A stretch of DNA of 64,000 nucleotides from Deuterostichococcus epilithicus (Eukaryota > Chlorophyta > Trebouxiophyceae > Prasiolales > Stichococcaceae): positions 186,001 to 250,000 of the forward strand of contig JAVTLE010000019.1 in the NCBI GenBank assembly GCA_033439295.1, in the 5' to 3' direction. This document shows positions 35,966 to 47,360 of this stretch, in pieces; position 1 is the first letter of the stretch; each line of letters begins with the position of its first letter. A program made the position numbers and the translations under genes. Under the pieces are notes generated by a model, which was not told the origin of the DNA, searched no databases, and saw nothing but the letters and a program-made list of their open reading frames with translations.

Positions 35966-38900
35966 ATGAACAGGTGCGCACTGGCGCTGGCCGCGCTGGG
36001 CTGCGCTGCTGCACAGGATTGTTCCGTAAACTTTACGGTCACACTGCGCAACTTCAACAAGGCGGGGGCCGGCGCAAATGGCAACCCGGACTTTGGCTTT
36101 TTGGCGGAGCCGGCCAATGTCAGCGACAAAAAGATCGTCAAGGCCGCCCTGTCGGCGGCCGCCAAGCCTGTGTACAGTCCTGCCACCGGCTTCAACACCA
36201 CCACCACGCACAGTGAGCCTCGTGTCCATGTGCCGCCGTATCCCGGCTGCAATACAAGCTCGCAGCCGCTGCCGGTGTTGTCTAATCTGCGTCATTGCGG
36301 CATTATTTTCATATCACCGTCCCTGTCGTTCGGGGGCCTTGTGGGACGTGCAGCTCTGGCTGCCAGCTCGTGACTAGCGGAGTCCAAACCAGTGAGCGCG
36401 TCATGGAATCCCTTTATGGCAGAGATGGGTGCTGTTGGAAGCACTTCTGAAAGGAACTGGAGTACTAAGCAACTCCTCCCGAAGCAGGCGAGATCGACTT
36501 CAACCAGTGGTTCAGCACGGCAGCGTCCTACCAGCAGGACGCGCTGTTGACGCTGTCGGAGACGACTGACAGCGGCGGCGCCTCCCGCTTCGAGTTCAAC
36601 AATGCCGCCTTCTGGCCACTGGACGGCCAGCTGCTGGGCGCCGGCAGCCCCGGCTCGCACAATCGCTACTTCACCATGGAGGTGCTGGCCGCACACCTCG
36701 GAATTTGGATGCCTGCCTGCCGTCGATCAGCGATTGATCGTGGCCACTGTCAGGGATCACCTGGCAAAGCGCTGCCATACAACGAAGTCTCAGCAAAACG
36801 TGCAGGGGGAAGGGAGCAAGTGGGCTTGTCGCGCAGAGCAACAAAAGGAGGGCCTCATCTGCGGGCCCTGAGTTACTTTTGTTGTAGGCCAGGAGCCGTG
36901 AGGGGGTCAGCCGCGCCAGATGTGATAAGCTCGTGGCGGCAGCAGCGGCAGCAGCAGCAGCGCTTGCCATGCAGTGCGCGCGGCTGAGCCCGCGATGTGT
37001 GCCCGTCGCAGCTGCACACGACGCTCAAGTACCTCCAGTCGTCCGCGGGTGTCCTTGAGTTCACCACCAACAGCGACCTGTTCGTGTACCTCAATGGCGA
37101 GCGTGTCATCAACCTGGGCGGCGTGCACCTGGCGCAGTCCGCCAGCATCGCGCTGAAAGAGGTGCGACTGAAGGCGTACTGGTGCTGTGAGACACAGGCG
37201 CTGAGCAAGGTTCCGGGCTCGACAACCATATGCATCAGCGCTGGCGGCCGGCAAGTTGGGCAATCAGTTGCCTGCCATTGGAGACACACCCGACACATCG
37301 GGGATGTGATGTGTCAAGCGACTGGCATGCCTCACCTCTCCACCGACTGTATTACAAACAAGCCAGGTGACATCACGTCTACGCTTCGCAGATTGGGCTG
37401 CAGAATGGGCTGACGTACCCAGTAGACATCTTCCTGGCGCAACGGCACGGCCCTGGCGCAACCCCTAGTCTGGACATGACCACCAGCATCGACTTCACTT
37501 CTGGCAAGACAACCGCGGCATTCTGCAGCGGTGCCGCTGGCCGGGGCGCTGACGGCTCTGCTGTCAACGCGACTGGACTTGGTGGGCCATTTTGACATGA
37601 TTTGGGCCATGCCCAGTGAAGGCTTCAACAACTAATATGCCTCATGGGCGTGCACAGCACACCAGCTGCGGCGCTGCACTGTGGCCGATGCTTTAAAGCA
37701 GCTGCACGTGCGATGTCACGGGTGTTACGATAGTGTGCTAGCCCCAGCTCGAACTATTCTGTGCACACGTCTGCCAAGAAGCACACGCTGCAGAGCCGCG
37801 CACCAGTTGGCGCCTGAGCTGAACATGCCATCTGCTGTGCCCGCTGCAGATGCGCAGTTTCCAACGACGGAGGCGCCGCCGGCGAATGGCTTCCCGGGCG
37901 TGCCTGGCTGCAACTCGGTGTGGGGCGTCGCCGGCGGCGACTCGTGCAGCAAGATTGCGACGGCGTCGGGGCTGGAGAACGCTGCCAGGTCCACTCCGGC
38001 CGCTGTTCAATGTCCCCGCACCTCATGGCCGCCTGTCTCTGCTGCTTGTTGCTGAGCGGATTTCACCGCTGCATGCGCTGCCAGCACCCTGCCTTAACCG
38101 CCTTTCATGCCGCCTCGTGCTTCCCAAAGCGCCTGCTGTCATCCGGGATGCGATTCTGTGTATGTTTCGCGGGAAAAAAGGGGGGGAGGGGTGCAACCGT
38201 GCCCTTGGCGCCATGACGGCTGAAGGGAGCTCCACATCTGATGGCTCAATGCACCGACCCTGTATCCGATGAACCAACCTTGACTCCTGGCGACGCTGCC
38301 CCTCGTGCAGCGTGCTCTCACTGAACCCCGGTCTGGACTGCGCTTCCCTGGCGCCAGGCCAGCTGGTGTGCACCGGCACCGGCGGCGCGCCGACGGCAAC
38401 CTGTGGCTTCAGGTGCGGCAATTTGCAACACTGGAGCCTGCCACCGGCTGTCAGCTTGCGTGGTGCACAACAGCACACTGACCATCTATCTAACGCCCCC
38501 GCCCGCCGCGGGCGGGTGCTGGCCATGCCGGCGAGCGGGCTGCCATGGGAAGGGGGGGCGGGGTTGGAATCTAGGGTTTGGGGCAGCAGGCCGTGCACAT
38601 GGGTTGGGGCCATGTCGCAGGCCAACCTCCTGGCTCCGGCACCACATTGTGCGTGGCCACATCGTCGGCCCTCCTGCAAACCTTGAACCCTTGTCTTCGT
38701 CCAAGAGCGACATGCCATGCCTTCGAGGTGTCACTGCTGCAGGGTGTACGAGACTGGCGGCGGTGACACGTGCCTGTCAGTGCGCAACGATTTTGGCAAC
38801 AACGGCGTGCCCATCAAGTTTGCGGTGCTGCAGGCGCTCAATCCTGGTGCGCAGACTGTGGCAGCTCCCCCCCCTCCCCGTTGAGATTCAGAAAGCGTGC

Positions 38901-41900
38901 CCATGTATGCGTGCATTTTCTCAGGACGGTGCATGTGCAGCAGCATTGAACTATCGCAGGGGGCATTTGCCCATATGCATTTTGTTTTGGTGCAGTCTGC
39001 CAGATCGACAAATGACATCAGATTGGGCAGATCTCAGTGTTGGGTCCACAAGAGCGAGGTAGACCTTGCGATCAACTGGAGGAATCCCAGTTCACCTGGC
39101 ATGTAAGTCTCATCTTTGCTGTGCAGACGTGGACTGCGGGCCGCAGGGGCAGACGGCACTGCCGGCAGGCACCAGCATCTGCCTGCCGCAGGTGCCGGGA
39201 TCGGTGGGCGGCGCCCGGCGGCGACTGCAGGTGCGGCCGCGAAAGCGAGTCTCGCCCGAGGCAGCACGGCACGGCAATTTTGCGGCGCATGGCCATGCAT
39301 CCACGAGCTGGCGGGCTCTACGAAGCTCTGCTGTTGCCGACCTCTCACCCTCATGGAGGCGTGCATGCGTGCTTGCATGCGGCGGTGGCAAACTCGGCAG
39401 TGCACTCACAAACCGTGCCTGCATGCACCTGGTTCCAGCTGGCTGGGATCAGCTGGCTGGGACCAGCCAGCCTACAGTTCGAGCGTGTGGTCCGAGGGCG
39501 GCCCTGCTGACGATCAAAACGTCTCGCGCAGGGCATCACAAATGGCAGCGGCGACAGCGGTGTCATGCTGCCGCTGGCCGACGCCGGCGCTGGCAGCCTT
39601 CTGGGCGGCCACATGCCCAGCCTGCTGCAGGGCTTCAGCGATGCCGCCCAGGTGCTGCTTGTGTTCAAACGTTTGCTGTTTCTGGTAGCAAATAAACTTT
39701 CTTCGTTGTTTAGATCCGTAACACCTGAGGTGCCATGGCTGAGTTTGATCTTGTGTTGTGCCTAAACCGGCTCTTGATCACCTGCGTGTTGGCTCTTCCA
39801 CCAAACCTGTCGATTGCACAACCGCCACGACTGCCACTCAGAGGCAGGCCGTTCAGCTGCCTGCGGCAGCCAAGCGCACGGTGTCTGCTCGCCGTCCAGC
39901 CCCCAAAGCGACGAACATTCACACTGCCTTCCGTGTGATTTCCGGTGCAGGAATTCCGGCGATCGCTGCAGCAATCCTCTGGCTCCTGCATCGGCGGCTC
40001 GTTCACAGTCCAGATAACAGGCTGCAGCCTGACCTGTGCTTCCGCCGCGCAGCAGGTGCGTTTAGGGTGTAACTGCTGAAAAGCACCGCTGCGCTGCTGG
40101 GCGAGGCTGCATAGAGTACCGCTGCCTGGGATCATGCAGATTTGGCCCTGGGCGCGAGGCAAGGGCGGGCTCGTTCGAACCATGCCGTGCCGCCGTCCAC
40201 TGGGCATATGCTTGCACAGCAGCCGCCGCCGCTGTGCCCCTTCAACTGCAGCAGCGTTCGTCTTTCAACCCCCTCCGGCTGTCGGCATGGATGCTGATGG
40301 GTGGTTGCGGCACTGTGCGCAGGCGGGCCTGACGGTGACGCAGATGGTGCTGCTCAACCCCCAGCTGGTGGACAATGCATCGAAAACGTGCAAGGTGGCC
40401 GCCGGGCAGACGCTGTGCCGAGGTGCGGGCCGCCGCTCGTCCATCGCTCTCACCTTTCCTTGCCACCGGTGCATGAGCCAGATGCTGTTTTCAAGGTGCT
40501 CAGCCTCCTGCGCCGTCCGGCAGCCGCGCCGCGGCCCTCCTGCGCAGCCGCAGTGCGGATGCGCCAGACCAGCCCACCACCTGCCAGGCGCTGCATGCTC
40601 GTGCCGCCGGCGGCAGCCTCCCAGTCGACGGCATCCCCCCAGCGGCTCGGGGAGACCGCGCCGCCAGCCTCCCGGTCGGCGGTGCAGCTGCTGCCAGAGC
40701 GGCTTGCATGGCCGTCCTGTGCTCAAGGAGCTCCCCTGCTGCCCTTGCAGCACGCCAACCCTGAACCCAGAAAACGCCCAAGGCCGTTTTGTGACCGGCC
40801 CTCCTGCCGCTTGCCCCGCAGGCTGCACCGGCACGGTGTGCGGCGTCAAGGTCTCCGACACGCTGTCGGAGTTCCTCAACTTCCCGGACCTGAACCTGCT
40901 AATGTGCGGCCTGCTGGCCGACTGCGGCAACAGCGCCTACACCGAGGGCTCTGCGGGCGCGCAGGTGAATGTCATAGGATGAACAACAAACAAGTGACTG
41001 CAGTGGAGCACCGACATGAGACATCTGCAACCAGCTGGGAACCTTATCATTGCTGTCCACAAGGAGCATCTCGGAGGCCAAGGCAGGTGACGGCAGCCCT
41101 GACGCTTGTCGCCCGCCAACAGCCGGGGGCGCCCGCAGCAGCCGGCCTGCTCGCCAGGAGGCGGCCTGCTGCAGTCGCACGCCTGGGGGTTCAGGTTGCT
41201 GCTGAAATCAGCACTTCCCAGGCGCCTCGCGCCCCGCCCAAGGCCAGGCCGCATATTTTATGCCCAGCCCCTGGCCCTGGCGCATGTCCAGCCCACTGCG
41301 GCGGTGGCGTTGCAAACAGCCGAGACTGGCACGCACCCCTGACCCTTCTTGCTCCAGGTTCTAGCTCAAAGTCCCTGACCAACTTGACATGGGTATCCAC
41401 GCGCCGTGCAGGACGAGCAGCTGGTCATCTCCATTGAAAGGGAGTCCGCGTCCACACGCGCCTACACGGCTGCCGGCGGCTCCCAGATCGCCGCCTTTTT
41501 CGCTGCGGGCGGCTATGCGGACAGCAACCCCGGCTCGGTGCTCAGCCTGAGCATCTACCCCAGCTACTACAGCGACGTGGCGGCGGTAAGAAAGCCCTAA
41601 ACCCTGAGTCTCGAATCCACCTGGCAAGTGCGAGCCGATTGCTTCCCGGTGCTGCCACTCGAGGGCATAGACGGTTGAGGGGTTGCGGCACCCAAGCGCC
41701 CGCGTTCAGGGTTGCCGAGCGTGATTCGTGCTCACCCACGGAATGGCATACGCTTGGTCCGTTCAGCTTCCAGCAATGCCGATGTAGATCCCCGCCCTTA
41801 CCTCACAGCCGCTGATGCACACAGCCAGCGAAGGGTCGAGACGCCTTGAAACGGCACGGCGCCGTCCCTGCCGCCGCCGAAAGGTCGAGAGTTTATGTTG

Positions 41901-42112
41901 TGCCACCGCAGGTGGCCAAGGGCGGCAGCGCCGGGCTCGCGTCCTGGACGGCGACGGTGGTGCTGACGGACGCTGAGGCGGCTGGCAGCGCCGCACGGCG
42001 GCGCCAGCTGCTGGGCTTCCGGCTGCCGGTGTACAAGGGGTATGGCCGCTACCGGCAGACCAGCCAAAACCCGCGAACCATGATCATCTCGCGCTACCGG
42101 CGCATCTGGTAG
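35966..42112 (+). CDS. Secreted fibro-slime domain protein with LysM-like repeats
   Basis: Fourteen exons: 35966..36212, 36488..36681, 37012..37161, 37392..37581, 37850..37988, 38311..38412, 38743..38846, 39127..39191, 39532..39651, 39951..40055, 40323..40422, 40822..40964, 41412..41585 and 41912..42112. All phases agree, giving 677 residues. A short signal peptide (MNRCALALAALGCAAAQ) is followed by a fibro-slime domain: CSVNFTVTLRNFNKAG, NPDFGF, IDFNQWFST, FEFNNAAFWPLDGQ, LEFTTNSDLFVYLNGERVIN and VDIFLAQRHG. Three LysM-like units follow, for example GDSCSKIATASGL with LSLNPGLDCASLAPGQLVC, GDTCLSVRNDFG, and AGLTVTQMVLLNPQL. The C-terminal 150 residues are unrecognised. LysM binds chitin- or peptidoglycan-like glycans, so a cell-wall or extracellular-matrix role is likely. 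Confidence 0.85.
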
Positions 42113-42742
42113 ATGCTGGTCTGCCTGCGTACTGGGCCCGATCTGTTTTTATTGCGAGTGGATCATAATGCCGCAGAAGAGTTCCATCCCACCTTCACAG
42201 TGCACTCGCAATGGGCTTCCAAGTTTCCAGTCCGAGCCCAGGCCTGCGGCCTGTGCGCTCCTGAGGGCAGCGTGGTGACGTTTGAAATTGTGTTGTGGCA
42301 GCGGAGACGTGAGCTCTCCTAGCCCCTGTTCACCATGCGTTCGATCCACTTGACATTTTCTGATTTGTTCTGAGGGTCGCGAGACGAATCTTCCGTCCGT
42401 CTTGGCGTTCGCTCGCACATTGGTTCGTGTATTGATTGGCAATATGACACGATTTCAAGAATTTTTGCGGTCCTGCTCACACGGACGGCCCACTGAGCTG
42501 CAGATGTCAGTGAATTGTTGCCTGCTATCGACGACTTCAGCATGCCTGGCGGTGGGCGCCTGCGCTGACCCGACCCGGTCAGCGTCGCACATGGTCAAGC
42601 CTCTGCCGCCGCCTGTTGCCCGGCGCCCGCAAGCCACACGGTTTAGGGTGCACATCTGCCCCGCTCCATGCTGCGTGCCTCCCATTGTCGTGCCAGCGTG
42701 GCTCGGTTCCAACCCGGCAGCCGGCCCCCCGCAGCCCAACGC
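42113..42742. other. Convergent 3' region
   Basis: Between the stops of the fibro-slime/LysM gene and the b5 reductase gene. Less GC-rich around 42130-42480. No gene and no clear TGTAA found. Confidence 0.4.
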
Positions 42743-45700
42743 TCAAAACTGGAACTGCATCTCAGCGGTGTAGCCAAGCTTGTCCAGAATTGCGCCAACC
42801 GCCTGCAGCGGACGGGCAGACAGGTAAGACAAAGGGGTGAGGGTTAGACTTCAAATTTTGCCATGGTGAACAGGGGTGGCGGGGACCTGCACTGCCATGT
42901 GTGAAGGAAGGAAGTGGTTTCTGGCTTTGAGGCGCCAGCCATGCGCGTGCACCGCGCAATCCTCCCGCAACCGGCAGCAGGCGACGCGCTGTCGATAACT
43001 GTTGTCGACACCACTGTGGCGCACCTGATTCATCGGCAGCGGCCCGCAGCGCAGGATGAGGGTGTCGGGCCCTGGCGGCGGCAGGTGCTGCGCACACATC
43101 TCCTCCGTCACAAAGCCCTCGCCGCCCGTCCAGCCTGCGGGACACTCCGAGAGGGCCGTCACGCTGAGGGGGGTCGCTGAGGGGGCTGCGCATTCAATTT
43201 TTCTGTCACCCAGCACGTGCTGCCATTGCGGCTGGCAAGGACGATGACCGAGACTCTGCCGTCTGATGGGCTGATGCAGAGCCGGAAGACAGCGCACAGC
43301 AGCGGGCAGGAGCCCGTGCATGGCCAATCTCAGGCAGCAGCGTCGCCAGCGCTCTGGAGGTTGCAAATTCTAAACCCTTGAGAGTACAAAGCGGCCTCCG
43401 CTTGTGCACCCGACATTTCAGAGAGAAGCGTGGTGCAGGGTTGCAGCACCGCGCAGCATTGCATTTCTTTTTGGAAAATGCTTTTTGCATCTTCATTGCG
43501 CCACCGTGCCCTAAACCCTGGAACGCACCCTCCGGCGGCTTGTTGAGGGTGTAGTACACCTTGAGCACATCGTCGCCGTGGATGCGCGCCCGAAAGTCCA
43601 GGTCCCCCTTCATCAGGATGTCCTCCTCGCTCACGTTGGCGTAGACGAGGCTCATCTGCGGGAGTTGGATGTCGGGGCTCGTGTTCATGGGTGCCCGGGT
43701 TCATGCGCGGGCGTCCGACGGACACATTCCCGCCTTCGTCAGGGTGTCCTCCCGGCTCGTGTTGGCACGAGGCTCATCTGCTACAGTCGAGTGTTCTGAG
43801 CAGTGGGCGCAGCGGTGCTCGCGACCTGGGCGGCGGGTCTTGTGCTGTCACTTTTCCAGACATCGGATGCAGCTGGGGCATCGGGCTTCAAGGATGCAAG
43901 CGTGACAGGACTGTGGGCTGCCACAGTTGAGCGAGACAACATCTCACCGGAGTCCTAACATCAGCAACAGGCAGAACGGCCCCGGAAGTGGTGTGTTGCG
44001 GAGCCCATGCTGTGCGTACCTTAGTGGCGTCGCCGTCATCGCGCAGGATGTGGTTGAGCACCTGCCACATAGGGGTGATGCCGGTGCCGCCCGCGATCAT
44101 GCCTGCGAAGCACCGCCACACCCGCACTCTTGTGGAAGCGGAGACAGCTCGTGCCCGCAGCACACATTGCGCGCATGGCGGCTGCGCACAACAAGTGCGT
44201 ACAGAGAGTGCAGCGATGGTCGCCTGCCATAGGGCGGCGTAAACCCTAATCCCTAAACCTGCAGGTGATGGGCACTGAACTCGTGCAGGCGGCACTGTGC
44301 CCCGGGGGGGGCGACAGCCTGGGGAATAGTGTGACAACGCTGTGTGACAACGCTGTGCAATGCTGTGTGTCCCAGCAGCACAGTGTGCACTGATCGCGCT
44401 CACTTGCTATCAGCGACTCGGGGTTCCTAGCAAAAAGCAGAGCGCGCGCTTCTGCAGACCGGGCTGGCCGGCGCCGGCATGAAGACCGGCAGCAGTCAGG
44501 CCGCAGCGGTCCCCGGCAGATTCAAGAGGTGGGGGCAGAGAGGGAGCGGAGGAAAGGCCCCTTCTGGTGTGCGAAAAGCCAACAGCTCGTGCAGTGTGCA
44601 AGAGGGGACACGCCAGCGCCGCACACGCACCAATGCTGCGCTTCATGTTGCGCTCGTACACAAAGCGGCCCTTGGGGCCCTTGGCCAGGATGCAGTCGCC
44701 CAGCACCATGCTGTCCAAATGCTGCGACATCTTGCCTTCAGGATACACCTGCGATTCCAGGGAATCAAGATGAGTTGCCCAACATACAGGAAGGGTGAGA
44801 GCAGTCGAGTGCTCCAGAGACGCCTGCAGTGCCAACATTGTGGCTCAGGGTTTGGAGGCGAGCTGGTCAGACAGCTTTCAGGGGTATATCATGAACGGGC
44901 CCTGCAAGGCAGCCCAGGCGCAGCGGCTGTCAACCCTGGGGTGCGCCTGCATCAGGTGTAGGGAAGGCAGGGCTGCAGCGCCGGTCTGGAGTTCTGCCCT
45001 CGGTGTTCAGCAGCAAGTGGGTGGAGTCTGCAGCGCCGGTCTGGAGTTCTGCCCTCGGTGTTCAGCAGCAAGTGGGTGGAGTCGACGCGGCAGCGGCTTG
45101 GACCACTGCTGTACTGCAGATGCACAGCGTTTTGCCGACGCCACGGGAACGCCGCCGGGCTCCTGCGGTGCCTCCAGTGAGCTGAGCCGCCGACGCGGGC
45201 TTCCCCGGCTGCGGCCAGGGGTCCTTGCAGCGAAGAGCGGCGGAGGCAACATCCATCTAACGTCCCCAAGCTCTTCCGTGCAACGACATGCGCGACTGCA
45301 GCGCTTCATCGACGGTCCTAAAAATTCTCAGAAAAATCAAACCTCTGAGCTCACCTTGATCACGAAGTCCACGAGGCCACGCTGATTGTGGTCCGTGACC
45401 GGCGTGTACGGCCGCAGCAGCATCGGGCCGTCCTGCGTGTCCGCCTTGAGCGAGATGTGTTGCCCGATGGGCAGCCCCAGCATCTGCTGCCGGTGCGGCA
45501 GCGCAAACCTGTGCGGCGGGCGTGGGCAGGGGCACGCTCTGTCATCGGCTGTGCGCGAAAGGGCTGGCAAGTTCGCTTGGTCAGGGTGTTGCGTTCTCGC
45601 CCGTGACTTTACCTGATTGCACGTTCTGTGAAGGCAGCACATGCGAACGCGTCTTGCATGCAGGTTTTGCGGTCGCAGCAGGCGGGATGGCCTCTGCAAC

Positions 45701-46089
45701 CGAAGGGTCCGCCCTGTAGCGACCGGCGCGGAGGGCTGCCGAGCCAGCAGGCGCACCTGAAGCGCCGGGTGTTGTGGCTGAGGGAGGTCTTGCCCACCAG
45801 CGGCAGCTGCTGCCACATTTCTGGGTGCAGGAAGGGTCCCGGCAGCTTTGGCGGCGGCCGCAGCAGCGGCCACCATGCCGGCAGGAAGACGATGACGAAC
45901 GAGATCAGCGCGATGACGAAGACGTGCGTCTCTGAAGCACAGCGTTGCAGAGTTTAGCTAACATCCTGAGCACAGGCATGTGCAGGCAAGAACGTCAGCG
46001 GCGGCGACGCAGCGGGGCATGAGATGCAGGTGGTGCAAGCGCACACCTATGAAGTCCACAATGGGCGGGAAGATGGCGAACACGCCCAT
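42743..46089 (-). CDS. CYB5R: NADH-cytochrome b5 reductase
   Basis: Eight exons: 46089..46047, 45931..45757, 45508..45355, 44748..44631, 44102..44020, 43655..43529, 43134..43025 and 42802..42743, all GT-AG with matching phases, 289 residues. It moves electrons from NADH through FAD to cytochrome b5 (desaturases, other ER or mitochondrial acceptors). The N-terminal anchor is THVFVIALISFVIVFLPAWW. The FAD domain has PIGQHISLKA, the signature RPYTPVTD, and GPKGRFVYE. The NADH domain has IAGGTGITPMWQV, LVYANVSEEDIL, and LILRCGPLPMN, where the usual motif is CGPPPM. The C-terminus ends in phenylalanine (AEMQFQF), as is typical. A membrane-bound form facing the cytosol is expected. Confidence 0.93.
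43703..43782 (-). repeat. Exon-edge copy of b5 reductase exon 6 in intron 5
   Basis: About 80 bases resemble 43581-43656 in the same orientation, offset by roughly 125 bases, including the region coding the SLVYANVSEEDILMKG part and the acceptor side. Indels break the frame. Confidence 0.8.
44973..45082. repeat. Two tandem copies of a 55-base unit
   Basis: The unit beginning CTGCAGCGCCGGTCTGGAG occurs at 44973-45027 and again at 45028-45082 with essentially no differences. It lies in intron 3 of the b5 reductase gene, so the duplication is recent. Confidence 0.95.
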
Positions 46090-47360
46090 TGTGGTGCTGT
46101 GCTTCCGGCTGCCCAGTCTAGGAGCTGCGCCCTTCGACCAGCCAGGGGCTGCTGCTGCTGGCCGGTGCGCGCAGGGTTATGTTCGAAGTGCCTTGCTACA
46201 GCACGATCAGGGGTGCTGGGGCATTCAGGCCGCACCAGCACCTGATTGTTGCTGCTTCGATCTCGCAAGCACGTCGTGCCACTGCTGCCCTGCAGGCGAG
46301 ACCTATGCTACACCGCGATCCTGAACCGGTCTCGGCCAACTTGTGCTGCAAGTGGTAGCGTCCTCCGAGGCCTGTGACTGACTGCAGAATAGGACGCCTC
46401 TATAATGAGAGTATGCAGGCAGGTTGTTTGGCAAAGTCTCCAACGCTTAACGGAAGGGCCAAAGTCTTCAGGTGTCTTCGCTGGCAGAGGTCTTGAAGGA
46501 CGTCAGCAAACACTCGCCAGCAGGCGCAGCGGCCACATATCCCCCGGTCAGTTGATGCTCAGGAAGTCTGCACCGTTGCAACGGTGGGTCGCGGTGGATT
46601 CAGTGCAACCAAAATTCGCTTCAATCGTTGCGTTCTTGCACGTCACAAGGGGGAGGCCCGTTGGTGTAATTTGGGACCGCCCACAGCAGTCGACAGCTCG
46701 TCAGGGAGCTTGTGAAAGATTTTCATGCATATGCGCATGATCACAGCGTGAGCAAACGGTCCTCGGCATCAGCTCGCCTTTCGGGGCGCGTAAACCAATA
46801 TGTCGGGACGCTCCATCCGTCGCCGGCTGCGGAGCAACACTGGCAACGACTCGCCCCCAAGTCGAGATGACATAGGGTGAGCTGCTTCCGCAGCTCAATA
46901 TCTGAATGCTTGTGGAAGCGCCACTCGCCATCCCGACATGAGTGACCCCTTCCGCATCTGCAACGTCTTACCTTCTGCTTGGTGCCGCTCCAGGCGCGCT
47001 GAGCCGGACCCAGAAGCGGTGATAGACAGCCCCGCGGAGGGCTCACGAGACCTGTGAGTATAACCTTTATTATGTTACGTTTAGTGCACCGCATGCATGA
47101 TGGGGCCCATGCGCCTGATCCTGTTGCAGCCGACGCTTCCAGCTGGGCAAAGCCTCACCTATGTCCGAGCCACTGTGGATCGTGCATGAACCAACGGCAA
47201 CCATGGGGCCATCGCAAGGGGCTACTGGCGCGTCTGCGCGACAGGATGCGGCATGGGCAGACGATGGGAGGGCAGGCTGCGGCCTGTGCTCTGTGCGGGA
47301 ACTTCTGGCATCTCAAAGTGATTTTGAATTGATGGTTCATGCGTCTGCAGGCTCGAACAG
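46090..47360. promoter_or_regulatory. Divergent upstream region of CYB5R and the DCAF11-like gene
   Basis: 1.27 kb between divergent starts, with mixed composition. The DCAF11-like gene may have an untranslated or short coding exon here, because an acceptor 'ctgcag' at 47345-47350 precedes its first Met in frame. Nothing else is supported. Confidence 0.4.

Noticed and set aside
40301-41437. 378-codon plus-strand open frame
   Set aside because: Overlaps exons of the fibro-slime/LysM gene in another frame and encodes Arg/Pro/Ala-rich sequence without domains.
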